The notes under the pieces: generated by a model
What the model saw: the letters and a program-made list of their open reading frames with translations, nothing else
The model's database searches: none
Told to the model about the DNA's origin: nothing
Shown here: piece after piece, positions 35,112-44,813 of the stretch
How the letters are laid out: each line of letters opens with the position of its first letter
Position numbering within the stretch: the stretch's first letter is position 1
Translations under genes and position numbers: made by a program
From: JAMZMI01 sp049115715
GTDB lineage: Bacteria > Bacteroidota > Bacteroidia > Cytophagales > Cyclobacteriaceae
DNA length: 64,000 nucleotides
Direction of reading: 5' to 3'
Assembly: GCA_049115715.1 (NCBI GenBank)
Contig: JAGDZQ010000025.1
Span: 310,001-374,000 of the forward strand

Positions 35112-36473
35112 ATGGCAACTTCGAAACCTTCTATTCCGAAAGGAACACGTGATTTTGGACCCGAGGAATCTTCTCGCAGAAACTACATTATTGATAAGAT
35201 CAAATCAAATTTCTTAAAATACGGTTTCAATCAAATTGAAACCCCTTCCATGGAGCAATTGAGTACGCTTATGGGTAAATACGGTGACGAAGGAGACCAG
35301 CTGGTATTTAAGATTGTAAACTCTGGAGATTATTTATCAAATACCACTGAAGAAGATTATTCCAATGGAAGCAAGCAACTTCTTCCGAAAATTTCGGAAA
35401 AGGGATTAAGATATGACCTGACTGTCCCATTCGCCAGATATGTAGTTCAGCACAGAAATGACATTACTTTTCCTTTCAAAAGATTTCAAATACAACCGGT
35501 TTGGAGAGCTGACAGACCGCAAAAAGGAAGATATCGTGAGTTTTATCAATGCGACGCTGATATAATAGGAACGGATTCAATCTGGAATGAAGTCAACCTT
35601 ACCTTTTTGATCCATGATGTTTTCAATGATCTGAAATATTCCAATTTTACACTTAAAGTAAACCACAGAAGTGTTTTGGACGGACTTGCTACTTATGTTG
35701 GGTTGGAAGGTAAAACCATCCCTTTTTGTGTTGCGATTGATAAGCTAGATAAAATCGGAGAAGAAAAAGTGCGTACAGAACTTTCTGAACTTGGAGCTAA
35801 AACAACAGAACTGGATGATCTATTCTCTCTTTTTGCACAAGACCATAAAAGTGAGGAAAAAATAACTACTCTGCTTGAAAAATTACCAGAAAACAAAGGC
35901 TTGAATGAACTGCAGGAATACTTCAGACTGTTAAGCAAGGGAGAAAACTACAAGCTCAATATTGAACTTGATTTCAGTTTGGCAAGAGGGCTCACTTATT
36001 ATACAGGTATGATTTTCGAAGTAAAATCAAATGATGTGAAAATCGGAAGTATCTCAGGAGGCGGTCGGTACGATAATTTGACGGGAGTATTCGGACTTGA
36101 TGGTGTGTCTGGGGTAGGAATTTCTTTCGGTTTGGATCGAATATATGACGTGCTTCTTGATAGAGGCTTATTCCCAGAGGAGTCCGACAGAGGAGTTGAA
36201 ATTGCCATATTGCATTTTGATTCTGAGTCTTTTGATCACGGCATTGATCTACTGATGAAGTTGAGAGACGCAGAAATATCATGTGAGATTTATCCAGATC
36301 TAGTTAAGATCAAAAAGCAATTTGCGTTTGCTGATAAAATCAAATCAAAATTTTCGTTGGTGATTGGCTCTGATGAAATCAAATCTCAGAAATACAGTTT
36401 GAAGAACATGTCTTCTGGGGAGCAACAAACACTTTCTCTAGAGGAGATTATAAAGATTGTTAGAAGCAACTAA
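35112..36473 (+). CDS. hisS: Histidyl-tRNA synthetase
   Basis: 453 residues from the ATG at 35112 (MATSKPSIPKGTRDF); a GTG at 35097 is rejected. Class II synthetase with motif 1, motif 2 (FQIQPVWRADRPQKGRYREF), the histidine-specific LARGLTYYTG and a GGGRYDNL motif, then a C-terminal anticodon-binding domain. Charges tRNA-His with histidine in the cytoplasm. Confidence 0.97.
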   Translation: MATSKPSIPKGTRDFGPEESSRRNYIIDKIKSNFLKYGFNQIETPSMEQLSTLMGKYGDEGDQLVFKIVNSGDYLSNTTEEDYSNGSKQLLPKISEKGLRYDLTVPFARYVVQHRNDITFPFKRFQIQPVWRADRPQKGRYREFYQCDADIIGTDSIWNEVNLTFLIHDVFNDLKYSNFTLKVNHRSVLDGLATYVGLEGKTIPFCVAIDKLDKIGEEKVRTELSELGAKTTELDDLFSLFAQDHKSEEKITTLLEKLPENKGLNELQEYFRLLSKGENYKLNIELDFSLARGLTYYTGMIFEVKSNDVKIGSISGGGRYDNLTGVFGLDGVSGVGISFGLDRIYDVLLDRGLFPEESDRGVEIAILHFDSESFDHGIDLLMKLRDAEISCEIYPDLVKIKKQFAFADKIKSKFSLVIGSDEIKSQKYSLKNMSSGEQQTLSLEEIIKIVRSN

Positions 36474-36502
36474 AATGACGATCTTTTGCGTTGTACCTAC
36501 TA

Positions 36503-38140
36503 ATGCTTTCGTTCTTGAAAACCATACTCCTTTTACTTTGCCTGCTTTCGCTGAGAGCGCAAGCGCAGCACTTTAGTAATCTGGGTAGATTCTCAATCGA
36601 TTACGAACGTGGTTGCTCGCCTACCACCATTCATATTTCACAACATGATTTCTTGGACAAGCCACGGTCTTTTTCATTTCACAGTGAAGATCAATTTGTA
36701 TCAGATACATCTTTCACTTATTCGGTACCAGGAGATTACCAAATCATACAACTTATTGGAGAAGACATAAGTCCAAAAACCGACACGCTTACCTTTACGG
36801 TATACGACTCTCCCTTACCTGGCTTTGATATCTACTCATGCAATGGTGATCAATTGGAGGTTGAGATAAGCAGTCAGAATTACGATTATCATCGCGTGTA
36901 CTTTACCTCAACCGATTCTATTGATGTTTTTGAAGATGATCCCAATCCTCAATTTCAATATTTGACTTCAACAGCCTCTATTAGAGTTAAAGGTTTATTT
37001 AATGATAGCTTTAATCAGAGCTGTGGAGAGGCGTTACAGACCATTCAAATAGAACCTTTATTGTTTGCAGCCTCTATTGATTCTGCTTTCTTCTCTCAAA
37101 ATTGTGACAATACTTTTTCCCTTGATCTAGCTGTATCAAACACTTCGAACTTCAAGTACAAAGTAGAAATTGAAGACCGATCAACCAAGACTGAACTCTA
37201 TGAAGGTGCAATTGGTGCGGATTTGAAAATCGATGACATCTCTATCGGTTCAGAATCAGAAAAGTGTATTTCAATAAGCTCTCTTGACCCCTGCACTGGT
37301 GAATCACTTGAAAGTGACTCATATTGTCTTTTGGTAAATTTTACCGAACTTGAAAATTTCGCAGGTGCTTTCTCTAGCTACAGTGGATCAAACATATTTC
37401 TCCATTTTGGAAATTCTAATGAAGAATTACTCAAGATCTTGAGAAAAAATGAAAGAGGTGAATATACCCGGCTTGCAAACCAGCCAGCTAATCAAACAGT
37501 AGACCCTGTCCCTTCTTCAAGGCGCTATCAATATCAAATATCTTACCTCCAATCAAACTGTGACACCTTAGGAAACTTGATTAACCTCTCCCCTCCCTAT
37601 ATTCGAATCCTCTCGAAAGGTCAAATAAACAACACCATTACACTTCAAGTGGATGACCCTGTGAACAAACTAACCGATGATACTTTTGAAATATCATTGT
37701 TGATGTATAATTCTGATAGTACAGAAACGTTCACAAGTGCTTTCGATGGTTCATTTACGTTGAGACCGACCCTGGGTGAGTTTCAAAAAATACGTTTGTC
37801 CTATTTTTATCCGGAACATAACCTGACCATATATTCGAACGAAATATCAACAAGAATCAATCATGTGGTTCACGTACCTAAAGCTTTTACGCCTGATAAT
37901 AGAGATGGATTAAATGACGAATTGATGTTTTATGGCCTACCTTCCAACTCAGGTAACCTTCAGATTTACAATAGATGGGGAGAACTGATCTATGAATCCA
38001 ACCAAATTGCTATCGGTTGGAACGGAAGATCAAAAGAGGGGAAAGCTCCTCAGGGCAGCTACAGATATAAACTTAGTTATAAAACTCCCAACGGGGAAAA
38101 CCGCTCCCAAGTGGGTACATTTGTTTTGATTAGAGAATAA
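36503..38140 (+). CDS. Secreted protein with CHU_C (type B T9SS) sorting domain
   Basis: 545 residues from the ATG at 36503, with a signal peptide (LLLLCLLSLRAQA). The N-terminal part has PKD-like beta domains (SYSVPGDY type). The last 90 residues form a CHU_C/gliding C-terminal domain: VPKAFTPDNRDGLND, LQIYNRWGELIYES, W-NGRSKEGKAPQGSY and a terminal FVLIRE. Such domains route proteins through the type IX secretion system to the cell surface, so this organism should have T9SS. Body function unknown, perhaps adhesion. 30 bases after hisS. Confidence 0.88.
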   Translation: MLSFLKTILLLLCLLSLRAQAQHFSNLGRFSIDYERGCSPTTIHISQHDFLDKPRSFSFHSEDQFVSDTSFTYSVPGDYQIIQLIGEDISPKTDTLTFTVYDSPLPGFDIYSCNGDQLEVEISSQNYDYHRVYFTSTDSIDVFEDDPNPQFQYLTSTASIRVKGLFNDSFNQSCGEALQTIQIEPLLFAASIDSAFFSQNCDNTFSLDLAVSNTSNFKYKVEIEDRSTKTELYEGAIGADLKIDDISIGSESEKCISISSLDPCTGESLESDSYCLLVNFTELENFAGAFSSYSGSNIFLHFGNSNEELLKILRKNERGEYTRLANQPANQTVDPVPSSRRYQYQISYLQSNCDTLGNLINLSPPYIRILSKGQINNTITLQVDDPVNKLTDDTFEISLLMYNSDSTETFTSAFDGSFTLRPTLGEFQKIRLSYFYPEHNLTIYSNEISTRINHVVHVPKAFTPDNRDGLNDELMFYGLPSNSGNLQIYNRWGELIYESNQIAIGWNGRSKEGKAPQGSYRYKLSYKTPNGENRSQVGTFVLIRE

Positions 38141-38151
38141 AAAGGATACAT

Positions 38152-38484
38152 ATGCTAGATATGATGAAAATGATGGGCAAGCTGAAGGAAGTTCAGGAAA
38201 AAATGAAAGTTGCCCAAGACGAATTAAAGGATATTACAGCAGAAGCTGAATCAGGAGCAGGCATTGTAAAAGCGGTTGTAAATGGAAAAAAGGAAGTTAT
38301 CTCGCTAGATATAGATTCATCCATTATTAATACTGAAGATGCCGAAATGATGAAAGACCTAGTTATTGCGGCTATTAACAAGGCAATGATCGAAGTGGAT
38401 GTTAAAGCAAAAGATCATTTAAGCTCTTCTACTCAGGGAATGATTCCTAATATCCCTGGTTTTGACCTTAACAATATGATCTAA
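38152..38484 (+). CDS. YbaB/EbfC family nucleoid-associated protein
   Basis: 110 residues matching the family: helical N-terminus (MMGKLKEVQEKMKVAQDEL), central AESGAGIVKAVVNGKKEVISLDID, then a helix and the late IPGFDLNN. Homologues bind DNA as dimers and are usually beside dnaX or recR, but here they sit between the CHU_C protein and a glycosyltransferase, whose start directly follows the stop. Confidence 0.9.
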   Translation: MLDMMKMMGKLKEVQEKMKVAQDELKDITAEAESGAGIVKAVVNGKKEVISLDIDSSIINTEDAEMMKDLVIAAINKAMIEVDVKAKDHLSSSTQGMIPNIPGFDLNNMI

Positions 38485-39486
38485 ATGGCAATCGTTTCAG
38501 TTGTCATTCTAAATTACAACGGAAGAGATTATTTGGAGAAATTTCTTCCATCCGTCATACAAAATTCCCCTGATGCTCAAATAATAGTAGCTGATAATTG
38601 CTCCACCGATGACTCTGTATCTTTATTGAGATCAGAATTCCCTTCAATTCAGCTTATAGAGCTGAAGGAAAACAATGGCTATGCAGGAGGCTATAATTTA
38701 GCTCTCAAACAAGTAGAGTCAGAATACTACATGCTGCTTAACTCTGATGTGGAAGTCACTAGTGATTGGCTTGATTCAATGGTTGATTTTCTGCAACAAA
38801 ACCCTTCTTATGCAGCAGTTCAGCCCAAAATTCTTGACTACAAGCACAAAGATTACTTTGAATATGCTGGAGCATCCGGAGGTTTTGTAGACCGCTTAGG
38901 TTATCCGTATTGCAGAGGTAGAATTTTCGATGAGGTTGAAAAAGACCTTGAGCAATACAATGAAACTACAGATGTATTCTGGTGTTCTGGTGCCTGCTTG
39001 CTCATTAGAGCAAACGTTTTTCATGATCTTAGCGGATTTGATGCTGATTTTTTTGCTCACATGGAAGAAATCGATCTTTGCTGGAGAATAAAAAATAAGG
39101 GATTCAAACTTGCATGTGTGCCAGAATCGCATGTTTACCATGTTGGAGGTGGGACTTTAGATAAGACTAAGCCTAATAAAACTTATCTCAACTTCAGAAA
39201 CAATCTCATTATGCTTGCCAAGAACCTCTCTTGGGAAAAAGCTCTTTTTTTTATTCCAATAAGAATGGTTTTAGATCTGGTAGCAGGAATAAAATTCTGG
39301 AAGGATCAATCGTTTCAGCATTTCATAGCAATATTAAGAGCTCAGCTCCACTTCATTCTTTCTCTAACCAAAACATATAAAAAGAGAAAAGAGACTAGAA
39401 GAAACCTTCTAGGGAAGAATTTTCTGCTAATTCAGTACTATTTAATGGGAAAGAAAACTTTTAAAGAGATTAATAATACCAAATAG
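38485..39486 (+). CDS. Family 2 glycosyltransferase
   Basis: 333 residues with a GT-A fold: VSVVILNYNGRDYLEKFL, DNCSTDDSVSLL, the metal-binding region LLNSDVEV, and EEIDLCWRIKNKG as the acceptor-site motif. This pattern is rhamnosyltransferase-like. A hydrophobic segment lies near 255-265. It probably adds a sugar to lipopolysaccharide or exopolysaccharide at the membrane's inner face; donor and acceptor unknown. Starts on the base after ybaB's stop and overlaps the convergent pspC-like gene by 17 bp. Confidence 0.9.
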   Translation: MAIVSVVILNYNGRDYLEKFLPSVIQNSPDAQIIVADNCSTDDSVSLLRSEFPSIQLIELKENNGYAGGYNLALKQVESEYYMLLNSDVEVTSDWLDSMVDFLQQNPSYAAVQPKILDYKHKDYFEYAGASGGFVDRLGYPYCRGRIFDEVEKDLEQYNETTDVFWCSGACLLIRANVFHDLSGFDADFFAHMEEIDLCWRIKNKGFKLACVPESHVYHVGGGTLDKTKPNKTYLNFRNNLIMLAKNLSWEKALFFIPIRMVLDLVAGIKFWKDQSFQHFIAILRAQLHFILSLTKTYKKRKETRRNLLGKNFLLIQYYLMGKKTFKEINNTK

Positions 39487-39679
39487 AATTATCCCTTCTG
39501 CGTAGCATTTTCCTGAAGTTCATAATAAAAGCCAGCCCCAAATAAACGATTATAGGGGAACCAAAAGTTATAAACGAAGAGTATATGAAAAACAAGCGTA
39601 TACTAGACGTTGGGATTCTGAGTTTTTCACCTAACCTTGTGCAAACACCAAAAGCATATTTTTCTACTATTTCCTGCAT
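39470..39679 (-). CDS. PspC-domain protein
   Basis: 69 residues: AFGVCTRLGEKLRIPTSSIRL followed by a hydrophobic stretch (YSSFITFGSPIIVYLGLAF) is the PspC domain pattern. PspC is an inner-membrane partner in envelope-stress responses; short stand-alone copies such as this are of unknown function. Its 3' end overlaps the glycosyltransferase end. Confidence 0.8.
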   Translation of the reverse strand: MQEIVEKYAFGVCTRLGEKLRIPTSSIRLFFIYSSFITFGSPIIVYLGLAFIMNFRKMLRRRDNSIWYY

Positions 39680-39732
39680 TTTTCACTAAAAGAAACATTA
39701 CTGGGCAAAGATACAAAAGTGAAAACACTTTG

Positions 39733-39763
39733 TTTGAGATGCATTTAGAATAAAGTATATTTT
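39733..39763 (+). promoter_or_regulatory. Promoter of the OmpA/TPR lipoprotein gene
   Basis: TTTG (39733-39736), 19 bp, TATATTTT (39756-39763). Only the last base departs from TAnnTTTG. Expected start near 39770, giving a leader of about 70 bases. Confidence 0.55.
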
Positions 39764-39840
39764 TAAGTATTATTGCGGTGAAATGCGTGGTTTAACCTCC
39801 ACAATTCAAATAAAAAGAAAAGCATAAAATAATGATTCAC

Positions 39841-41631
39841 ATGAAAAAACTTAACCTTGCGATTGCGCTTCTTGCGGGAACAGTCTTTCTATCAGGCTGT
39901 ACGCTAAGCAAGATGATCAAACTTGCTGCAAATCAGGATTTAAAAGTTGAACCAAATCCGCTTGAAGTTCACGGAGGAAATGTTCCACTTGAAATGTCAG
40001 CAGTACTTCCTCCAAAAATGTTGCCGACTGGAAAAGTATACACCATCAATGCTATATATAAGTATGATGACAAAGAGGTAGCAGTTGGGTCTGTAGAATT
40101 CAAGGCAGATGATTTCCCTAACAGTAGTTCTACAACTTCAAGAAAATCTCAGGAATTCACATTCCCTTATCAAGAAGGAATGAATCCAGGTGAATTATTG
40201 ATAGAAGGTGTTGCTTCCGATCCAAGAAACGGAAAATCAAAAACTTCTCCAAGATTGAGCATTGCAAAAGGTCTGGTAATGACTTCAAGCTTTGCTAAAC
40301 CTGTTGCTTTCTCTTCTTACGCGGATCATGGATATGTTGAAAGAGAAGAACTAATCCCTACCAAGGTTGATTTCTTTTTTGAGCAAGGTGTTTCAAGATT
40401 AAACCCCTATTTCAAAGTTAGTGGTGATAACAACAGAACAAGAAGTAGTGGACTTTCAGCTTTTATTGCTGAGAAAAATGTCACAAGAACTGTAACAATT
40501 ACAGGAACTCACTCTCCTGAAGGTACTGAAACTATAAACAGCAATCTTGCTGAGGATAGAGCTAAGGCAATCGAAAACTTCTATAGAAAGCAAATGAGGA
40601 AGTACGATTACAAAGGAATGGCTGATTCTATCAAGTTTATCATCAAGCCAGTCGTACAAGATTGGGCAGCTGTAAAAGCTGGACTTAAATCTTATGATGG
40701 CATTTCTGATGAAAGCAAAAGCCAAATCCTTAAAATCATCAATGGTACTGGATCTTTTGAGGATAAATCAGAAGCAATCTCTTCGCTTTCTGATTACAAG
40801 AAATTACTTGAAGATTTCTACCCTGGCTTAAGAACTGCTAAAACTGAAATATTAACAGTTAAACCTAAGAAATCAAACGCTTCAATTGCTATACTAGCGA
40901 AACAAATTGTTGCTGAAAAAGTAAGCAAGGATACACTCACTGCTTCTGAACTTCTTTTTGCTGCGACTCTTACCCCTTCTTTGACAGAAAAAGAAGACAT
41001 CTACAAAGCTGCAAGTGGATCAGGATCATGGATCGCTCACAACAACTTAGGAGCTGTTTACTTAGACATGGCTGCTAAAAAATCTGGTTCTGAAGCAAAA
41101 GGTTTAGTAGAGCAAGCGGTTACTCAGTTTGAAATTGCAAAGAAGAAAAATGACAAATCTTCTGAAGTTCTGGCAAATATTGCTGCTGCATATGTAATGC
41201 AAGGAGATTATGCAAAAGCTTATGACGCTACTTTAGCTGCTGAAGGTTCTTCTCCATCAAATGATGTGAAAGGAAAGACTAAAGCAATGAAAGGTTCTGT
41301 TCAGGTTATCAAGGGAGAATATGAGGCTTCAAAAGCTTCTTTCGCTTCTGCTAAAGAATCTGACATAGTAAACTTTGATTCTGGCTTGGCTTCTCTTCTT
41401 AATGGAAATTATGAAGAAGCTAAAGGTTTGCTTAGCAAAGTTGATAGTGAAGATTTAGGTGCTGAAGCAGCATACTTAAGAGCAATTGTTGGTGCAAGAC
41501 TAAACGATGCTTCTGCGGTAACTTCAAACCTAAAATCTGCAGTATCTAAAGATCCTTCATTAAAGGATAAGGCGTTGAACGATTTAGAGTTCGGCAAATT
41601 CGCAAATGCAGTAGCACAAGCAGTTAAGTAA
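39841..41631 (+). CDS. Lipoprotein with OmpA-like and TPR domains
   Basis: 596 residues from the ATG at 39841; an ATG at 39832 adds three residues. The lipoprotein signal ends at LSGC (Cys20). Residues about 25-150 are beta-rich, 170-330 hold an OmpA-like region (THSPEGTETINSNLAEDRAKAI), and 370-590 are TPR repeats (AHNNLGAVYLDMAAK, ANIAAAYVMQGDYAKAY). Likely an outer-membrane lipoprotein bound to peptidoglycan, organising an envelope complex. Resembles T9SS or gliding accessory proteins in architecture, but no orthology is claimed. Single gene with good promoter and terminator. Confidence 0.75.
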   Translation: MKKLNLAIALLAGTVFLSGCTLSKMIKLAANQDLKVEPNPLEVHGGNVPLEMSAVLPPKMLPTGKVYTINAIYKYDDKEVAVGSVEFKADDFPNSSSTTSRKSQEFTFPYQEGMNPGELLIEGVASDPRNGKSKTSPRLSIAKGLVMTSSFAKPVAFSSYADHGYVEREELIPTKVDFFFEQGVSRLNPYFKVSGDNNRTRSSGLSAFIAEKNVTRTVTITGTHSPEGTETINSNLAEDRAKAIENFYRKQMRKYDYKGMADSIKFIIKPVVQDWAAVKAGLKSYDGISDESKSQILKIINGTGSFEDKSEAISSLSDYKKLLEDFYPGLRTAKTEILTVKPKKSNASIAILAKQIVAEKVSKDTLTASELLFAATLTPSLTEKEDIYKAASGSGSWIAHNNLGAVYLDMAAKKSGSEAKGLVEQAVTQFEIAKKKNDKSSEVLANIAAAYVMQGDYAKAYDATLAAEGSSPSNDVKGKTKAMKGSVQVIKGEYEASKASFASAKESDIVNFDSGLASLLNGNYEEAKGLLSKVDSEDLGAEAAYLRAIVGARLNDASAVTSNLKSAVSKDPSLKDKALNDLEFGKFANAVAQAVK

Positions 41632-41644
41632 TTACTGAAAACTT

Positions 41645-41681
41645 CAAAAAAAGCCTTCCATTTATGGGAGGCTTTTTTATT
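41645..41681 (+). terminator. Terminator after the OmpA/TPR gene
   Basis: AAAAAAAGCCTTCC pairs with GGGAGGCTTTTTT around ATTTAT, followed by further T residues. Confidence 0.85.
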
Positions 41682-41732
41682 TATATTTTGTCTTAATCGA
41701 TTACTTTTACCCCTTCATAATTCAATATACAA

Positions 41733-42710
41733 ATGCGAGAAATACAATTCAGAGAAGCACTTAGGGAAGCGATGAACGAAGAAATGAGAAGAGACGAGAA
41801 GGTGTTTCTTATGGGCGAGGAAGTAGCTGAATACAACGGTGCTTATAAAGTAAGTCAAGGAATGCTTGACGAATTTGGAGAGAAAAGGGTTATTGATACT
41901 CCAATTGCAGAACTGGGTTTTGGAGGACTCGGTGTTGGAGCTGCTATGAATGGCTTAAGACCTATCATAGAATTCATGACATTCAACTTTTCTCTGGTCG
42001 CTATTGATCAAATTATCAACAGTGCAGCCAAAATGATGTCCATGTCAGGAGGTCAGATTAATGTTCCAATTGTGTTCAGAGGACCAACAGGGAATGCTGG
42101 TCAGCTTAGTTCGCAACATTCACAAAACTTTGAGAACTGGTTCGCAAATACATCAGGTCTAAAAGTGGTAGTTCCTTCAAATCCATATGATGCAAAAGGT
42201 TTGCTTAAATCTGCAATTAGAGATAATGATCCTGTGATTTTCATGGAATCTGAATTGATGTATGGAGATAAAGGAGCTGTTCCTGAAGGTGAATATTTAA
42301 TCCCTATTGGACAGGCTGAAGTTGTTAGAGAAGGGAATACGGCAACTTTAGTTTCATTTGGTAAGATGATGAAGGTTGCTAATCAGACCGCTGATGAAAT
42401 GGCTAAGGAAGGTGTTGACCTTGAGGTCATTGATCTGAAATCTGTAAGACCAATTGATTATCAAACAATCGTTAATTCGGTCAAAAAAACCAACAGACTT
42501 GTAATCCTTGAAGAAGCATGGCCCCTGGCTTCAATATCAAGTGAATTGAGTCATCACATACAAAGAAATGCATTCGATTACCTTGATGCTCCAGTACACA
42601 GGATTACGAATAAGGATCTTCCATTGCCTTACGCTCCTACCCTGATTGAGGAAATCCTTCCAAACGTAAAAAGAACAATTGAAGCTGTAAATGCTGTTTG
42701 CTATAGATAG
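41733..42710 (+). CDS. pdhB: Pyruvate dehydrogenase E1 component, beta subunit
   Basis: 325 residues, full length. Landmarks are REALREAMNEEMRRDEKVF, MGEEVAEYNGAYKVSQG, DTPIAELGFGGLGVGAA, the RGPTGNAGQLSSQHSQNFE region and a transketolase C-terminal domain. Together with the alpha subunit it decarboxylates pyruvate using ThDP and passes the acetyl group to E2. The alpha and E2 genes are not in this window, so assignment to pyruvate rather than branched-chain acids rests on overall similarity. Confidence 0.9.
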   Translation: MREIQFREALREAMNEEMRRDEKVFLMGEEVAEYNGAYKVSQGMLDEFGEKRVIDTPIAELGFGGLGVGAAMNGLRPIIEFMTFNFSLVAIDQIINSAAKMMSMSGGQINVPIVFRGPTGNAGQLSSQHSQNFENWFANTSGLKVVVPSNPYDAKGLLKSAIRDNDPVIFMESELMYGDKGAVPEGEYLIPIGQAEVVREGNTATLVSFGKMMKVANQTADEMAKEGVDLEVIDLKSVRPIDYQTIVNSVKKTNRLVILEEAWPLASISSELSHHIQRNAFDYLDAPVHRITNKDLPLPYAPTLIEEILPNVKRTIEAVNAVCYR

Positions 42711-42737
42711 TTGCACTCCTTTCAAGAAATGACAATA

Positions 42738-42772
42738 AAAAAGGGTTGAATTTTATAAATTCAACCCTTTTT
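42738..42772. terminator. Bidirectional terminator between pdhB and ffh
   Basis: A perfect 16-bp stem (AAAAAGGGTTGAATTT with AAATTCAACCCTTTTT) around a TAT loop, the strongest hairpin in the window. It ends both convergent genes. Confidence 0.92.
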
Positions 42773-42793
42773 CTTTTATTAGTTAAGTTCATC

Positions 42794-44113
42794 CTATTTC
42801 AGCAAGCCTGATAGTGCTTTGGCTCCACCCATTTTGTTCATCGTTTTCATCATTTTTCTCATTTGATCAAACTGCTTGATCAATTGATTAACCTGACTAA
42901 TTGATGTTCCACTACCTTTAGCTATTCTTTGCCTTCTGGATCCGTTAATAATTTCTGGGTTTTCCCTTTCTTTAGGTGTCATTGACTTTATGATCGACTC
43001 AATTGGCTTTAGCGAATCATCATCAATATCTACGTCTTTTATTGCTTTGCCAACTCCTGGAATCATTCCCAATAGATCTTTCATGTTGCCCATCTTTTTG
43101 ATTTGCTCCATCTGAGAAAGAAAATCATCAAACCCAAATTGGTTCTTTTTGATTTTTTTATTGATTCGCCTGGTCTCTTCTTCATCAAAGGTCTGCTGTG
43201 CCTTTTCCACCAATGAAAGCACATCTCCCATTCCAAGGATACGCTTCGCCATTCTATCAGGATAGAATAGATCAATCGCTTCCATTTTTTCGCCTGTACT
43301 GATATACTTAATCGGCTTTTGTACTTCGTTTCGAATGGATAGCGCAGCTCCTCCACGAGTATCTCCATCTAGCTTAGTAAGCACTACTCCATCAAAATTA
43401 AGTCGATCGTTGAATGTCTTAGCAGTATTCACAGCATCTTGCCCTGTCATGGAATCCACCACAAACAAAGTCTCAGCAGGGTTAATCTCGCGCTTGATAG
43501 CTTCAATCTCATTCATCATGACATCATCCACAGCAAGGCGACCAGCAGTATCAATGATCAGAGACTTTTTCCCATTCTCTTTCGCATGCTTAACCGCATT
43601 TTTTGCAATCTTAATGGGATCCTTTTCCTCCTTATCAAAGTAGACCTCCACTCCTATTTGCTCTCCAAGAACCTTAAGTTGATCAATTGCCGCAGGACGA
43701 TAAACATCACAGGCCGCCAGCAATACGGTACGTCCTTGTTTCTTAAATTGATTTGCAAGCTTGCCAGAAAAGGTAGTCTTTCCTGAACCTTGAAGTCCAG
43801 ATATAAGCACCACGTTGGGGTTCCCTTCAAGGCTGATAGGAACGTTGGTTTCGCCCATTAGTGAAGCTAATTCTTCAGCTACAATCTTTGTCAACAACTG
43901 CCCAGGAGAAACTGCAATCAGAACATCCTGCCCAAGTGCTTCTTGTTTGATTTTATCCGTGACCTCTTTAGCCACTTTAAAGTTAACATCAGCATCAATT
44001 AGAGCTCTGCGAATCTCTTTAACAGTAGCCGCGACATTGATTTCTGTAATACTTCCTTGCCCCTTAAGCGTTTTAAACGCCCTATCTAATTTTACACTTA
44101 AATTATCAAACAT
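42794..44113 (-). CDS. ffh: Signal recognition particle protein Ffh
   Basis: 439 residues from the ATG at 44113 (MFDNLSVKLD); an in-frame extension to 44137 is rejected. N domain, then the GTPase G domain: GLQGSGKTT (P-loop), DTAGR, TKLDGDTRGG; then the methionine-rich M domain with GMGDVLSLVEKAQ and the RRQRIAKGSG RNA-binding motif. It binds signal sequences and 4.5S RNA at the ribosome and delivers nascent membrane proteins to FtsY. No 4.5S RNA gene was seen here. Confidence 0.97.
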   Translation of the reverse strand: MFDNLSVKLDRAFKTLKGQGSITEINVAATVKEIRRALIDADVNFKVAKEVTDKIKQEALGQDVLIAVSPGQLLTKIVAEELASLMGETNVPISLEGNPNVVLISGLQGSGKTTFSGKLANQFKKQGRTVLLAACDVYRPAAIDQLKVLGEQIGVEVYFDKEEKDPIKIAKNAVKHAKENGKKSLIIDTAGRLAVDDVMMNEIEAIKREINPAETLFVVDSMTGQDAVNTAKTFNDRLNFDGVVLTKLDGDTRGGAALSIRNEVQKPIKYISTGEKMEAIDLFYPDRMAKRILGMGDVLSLVEKAQQTFDEEETRRINKKIKKNQFGFDDFLSQMEQIKKMGNMKDLLGMIPGVGKAIKDVDIDDDSLKPIESIIKSMTPKERENPEIINGSRRQRIAKGSGTSISQVNQLIKQFDQMRKMMKTMNKMGGAKALSGLLK

Positions 44114-44134
44114 TGATTTTCTATTATTACACCG

Positions 44135-44163
44135 CAAATCTAATTAAACCACTTCTTTCGAAA
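44135..44163 (-). promoter_or_regulatory. Possible promoter of ffh
   Basis: On the minus strand TAGATTTG (44135-44142) fits TAnnTTTG, with TTTC (44160-44163) 17 bp upstream in place of TTTG. Start expected near 44128. Confidence 0.4.
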
Positions 44164-44238
44164 CATTATTTTCTCAATTCAGTATTAGTTATTATGCAGT
44201 ACCTTGTATAACACACTAACAAATATTAAGACTTATAT

Positions 44239-44703
44239 ATGAAAACGGTAAAAATAGCATTCCTATTAATATTCGCATTCTCGACAACTTTTGTTTTAGC
44301 TCAAAACCGTGCTAAGGAAAAAGACATCATTGGAAACTGGAAAATTGTAATCGAGATCGAAGACGCACTCGATGAAGCTAAAGATGATCTTGATGATGAT
44401 GGAGAAGTCTTTGCCAAATTGGTTTTATCATCAGTATCTAGCTTGGTGGAAAACATCATTGATGAAATAGACATTTACATTGAATTCATGCCAAACGGAA
44501 AACTTGAGATTAATGTAAACGCCTTTGATGAAGAAGAAATTGATTATGGAACGTGGGAATTAGATAGTAAAGGGAGGCTGTATATTGACGATACCGATGA
44601 TTTTGATCTGGATAATGATTATTGGATTCTGAAGGACGGTGTTTTGGTAAATAGCGACCCTGATAGCGAAAAATATGTCTACATGGTAAATCTCGACAAA
44701 TAA
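44239..44703 (+). CDS. Small acidic exported protein, lipocalin-like
   Basis: 154 residues. Signal peptide cleaved near VLAQ-22. The mature part is very acidic (many Asp/Glu runs) and opens with DIIGNWKIVIEI, the GxW motif of lipocalin-like domains, then alternating strands (YGTWELDSKGRLYID). Function unknown. It is followed by a hairpin terminator and then by a tiny lipoprotein gene with its own promoter. Confidence 0.65.
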   Translation: MKTVKIAFLLIFAFSTTFVLAQNRAKEKDIIGNWKIVIEIEDALDEAKDDLDDDGEVFAKLVLSSVSSLVENIIDEIDIYIEFMPNGKLEINVNAFDEEEIDYGTWELDSKGRLYIDDTDDFDLDNDYWILKDGVLVNSDPDSEKYVYMVNLDK

Positions 44704-44728
44704 AAAATACCCAATATAGGGTATTTTA
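44703..44728 (+). terminator. Terminator after the acidic exported protein
   Basis: AAAATACCC (44704-44712) pairs with GGGTATTTT (44719-44727). Confidence 0.7.
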
Positions 44729-44750
44729 AATATCATATTTTTACTATCTC

Positions 44751-44782
44751 TTTGAGAATCAATTAACAATTACCTACATTTG
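44751..44782 (+). promoter_or_regulatory. Promoter of the 50-residue lipoprotein
   Basis: TTTG (44751-44754), exactly 20 bp, TACATTTG (44775-44782): a full Bacteroidota promoter. Transcription should begin near 44789, 25 bases before the ATG. Confidence 0.75.
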
Positions 44783-44813
44783 TTGATAATATCTCAAGGA
44801 AATAGTAAAAAAA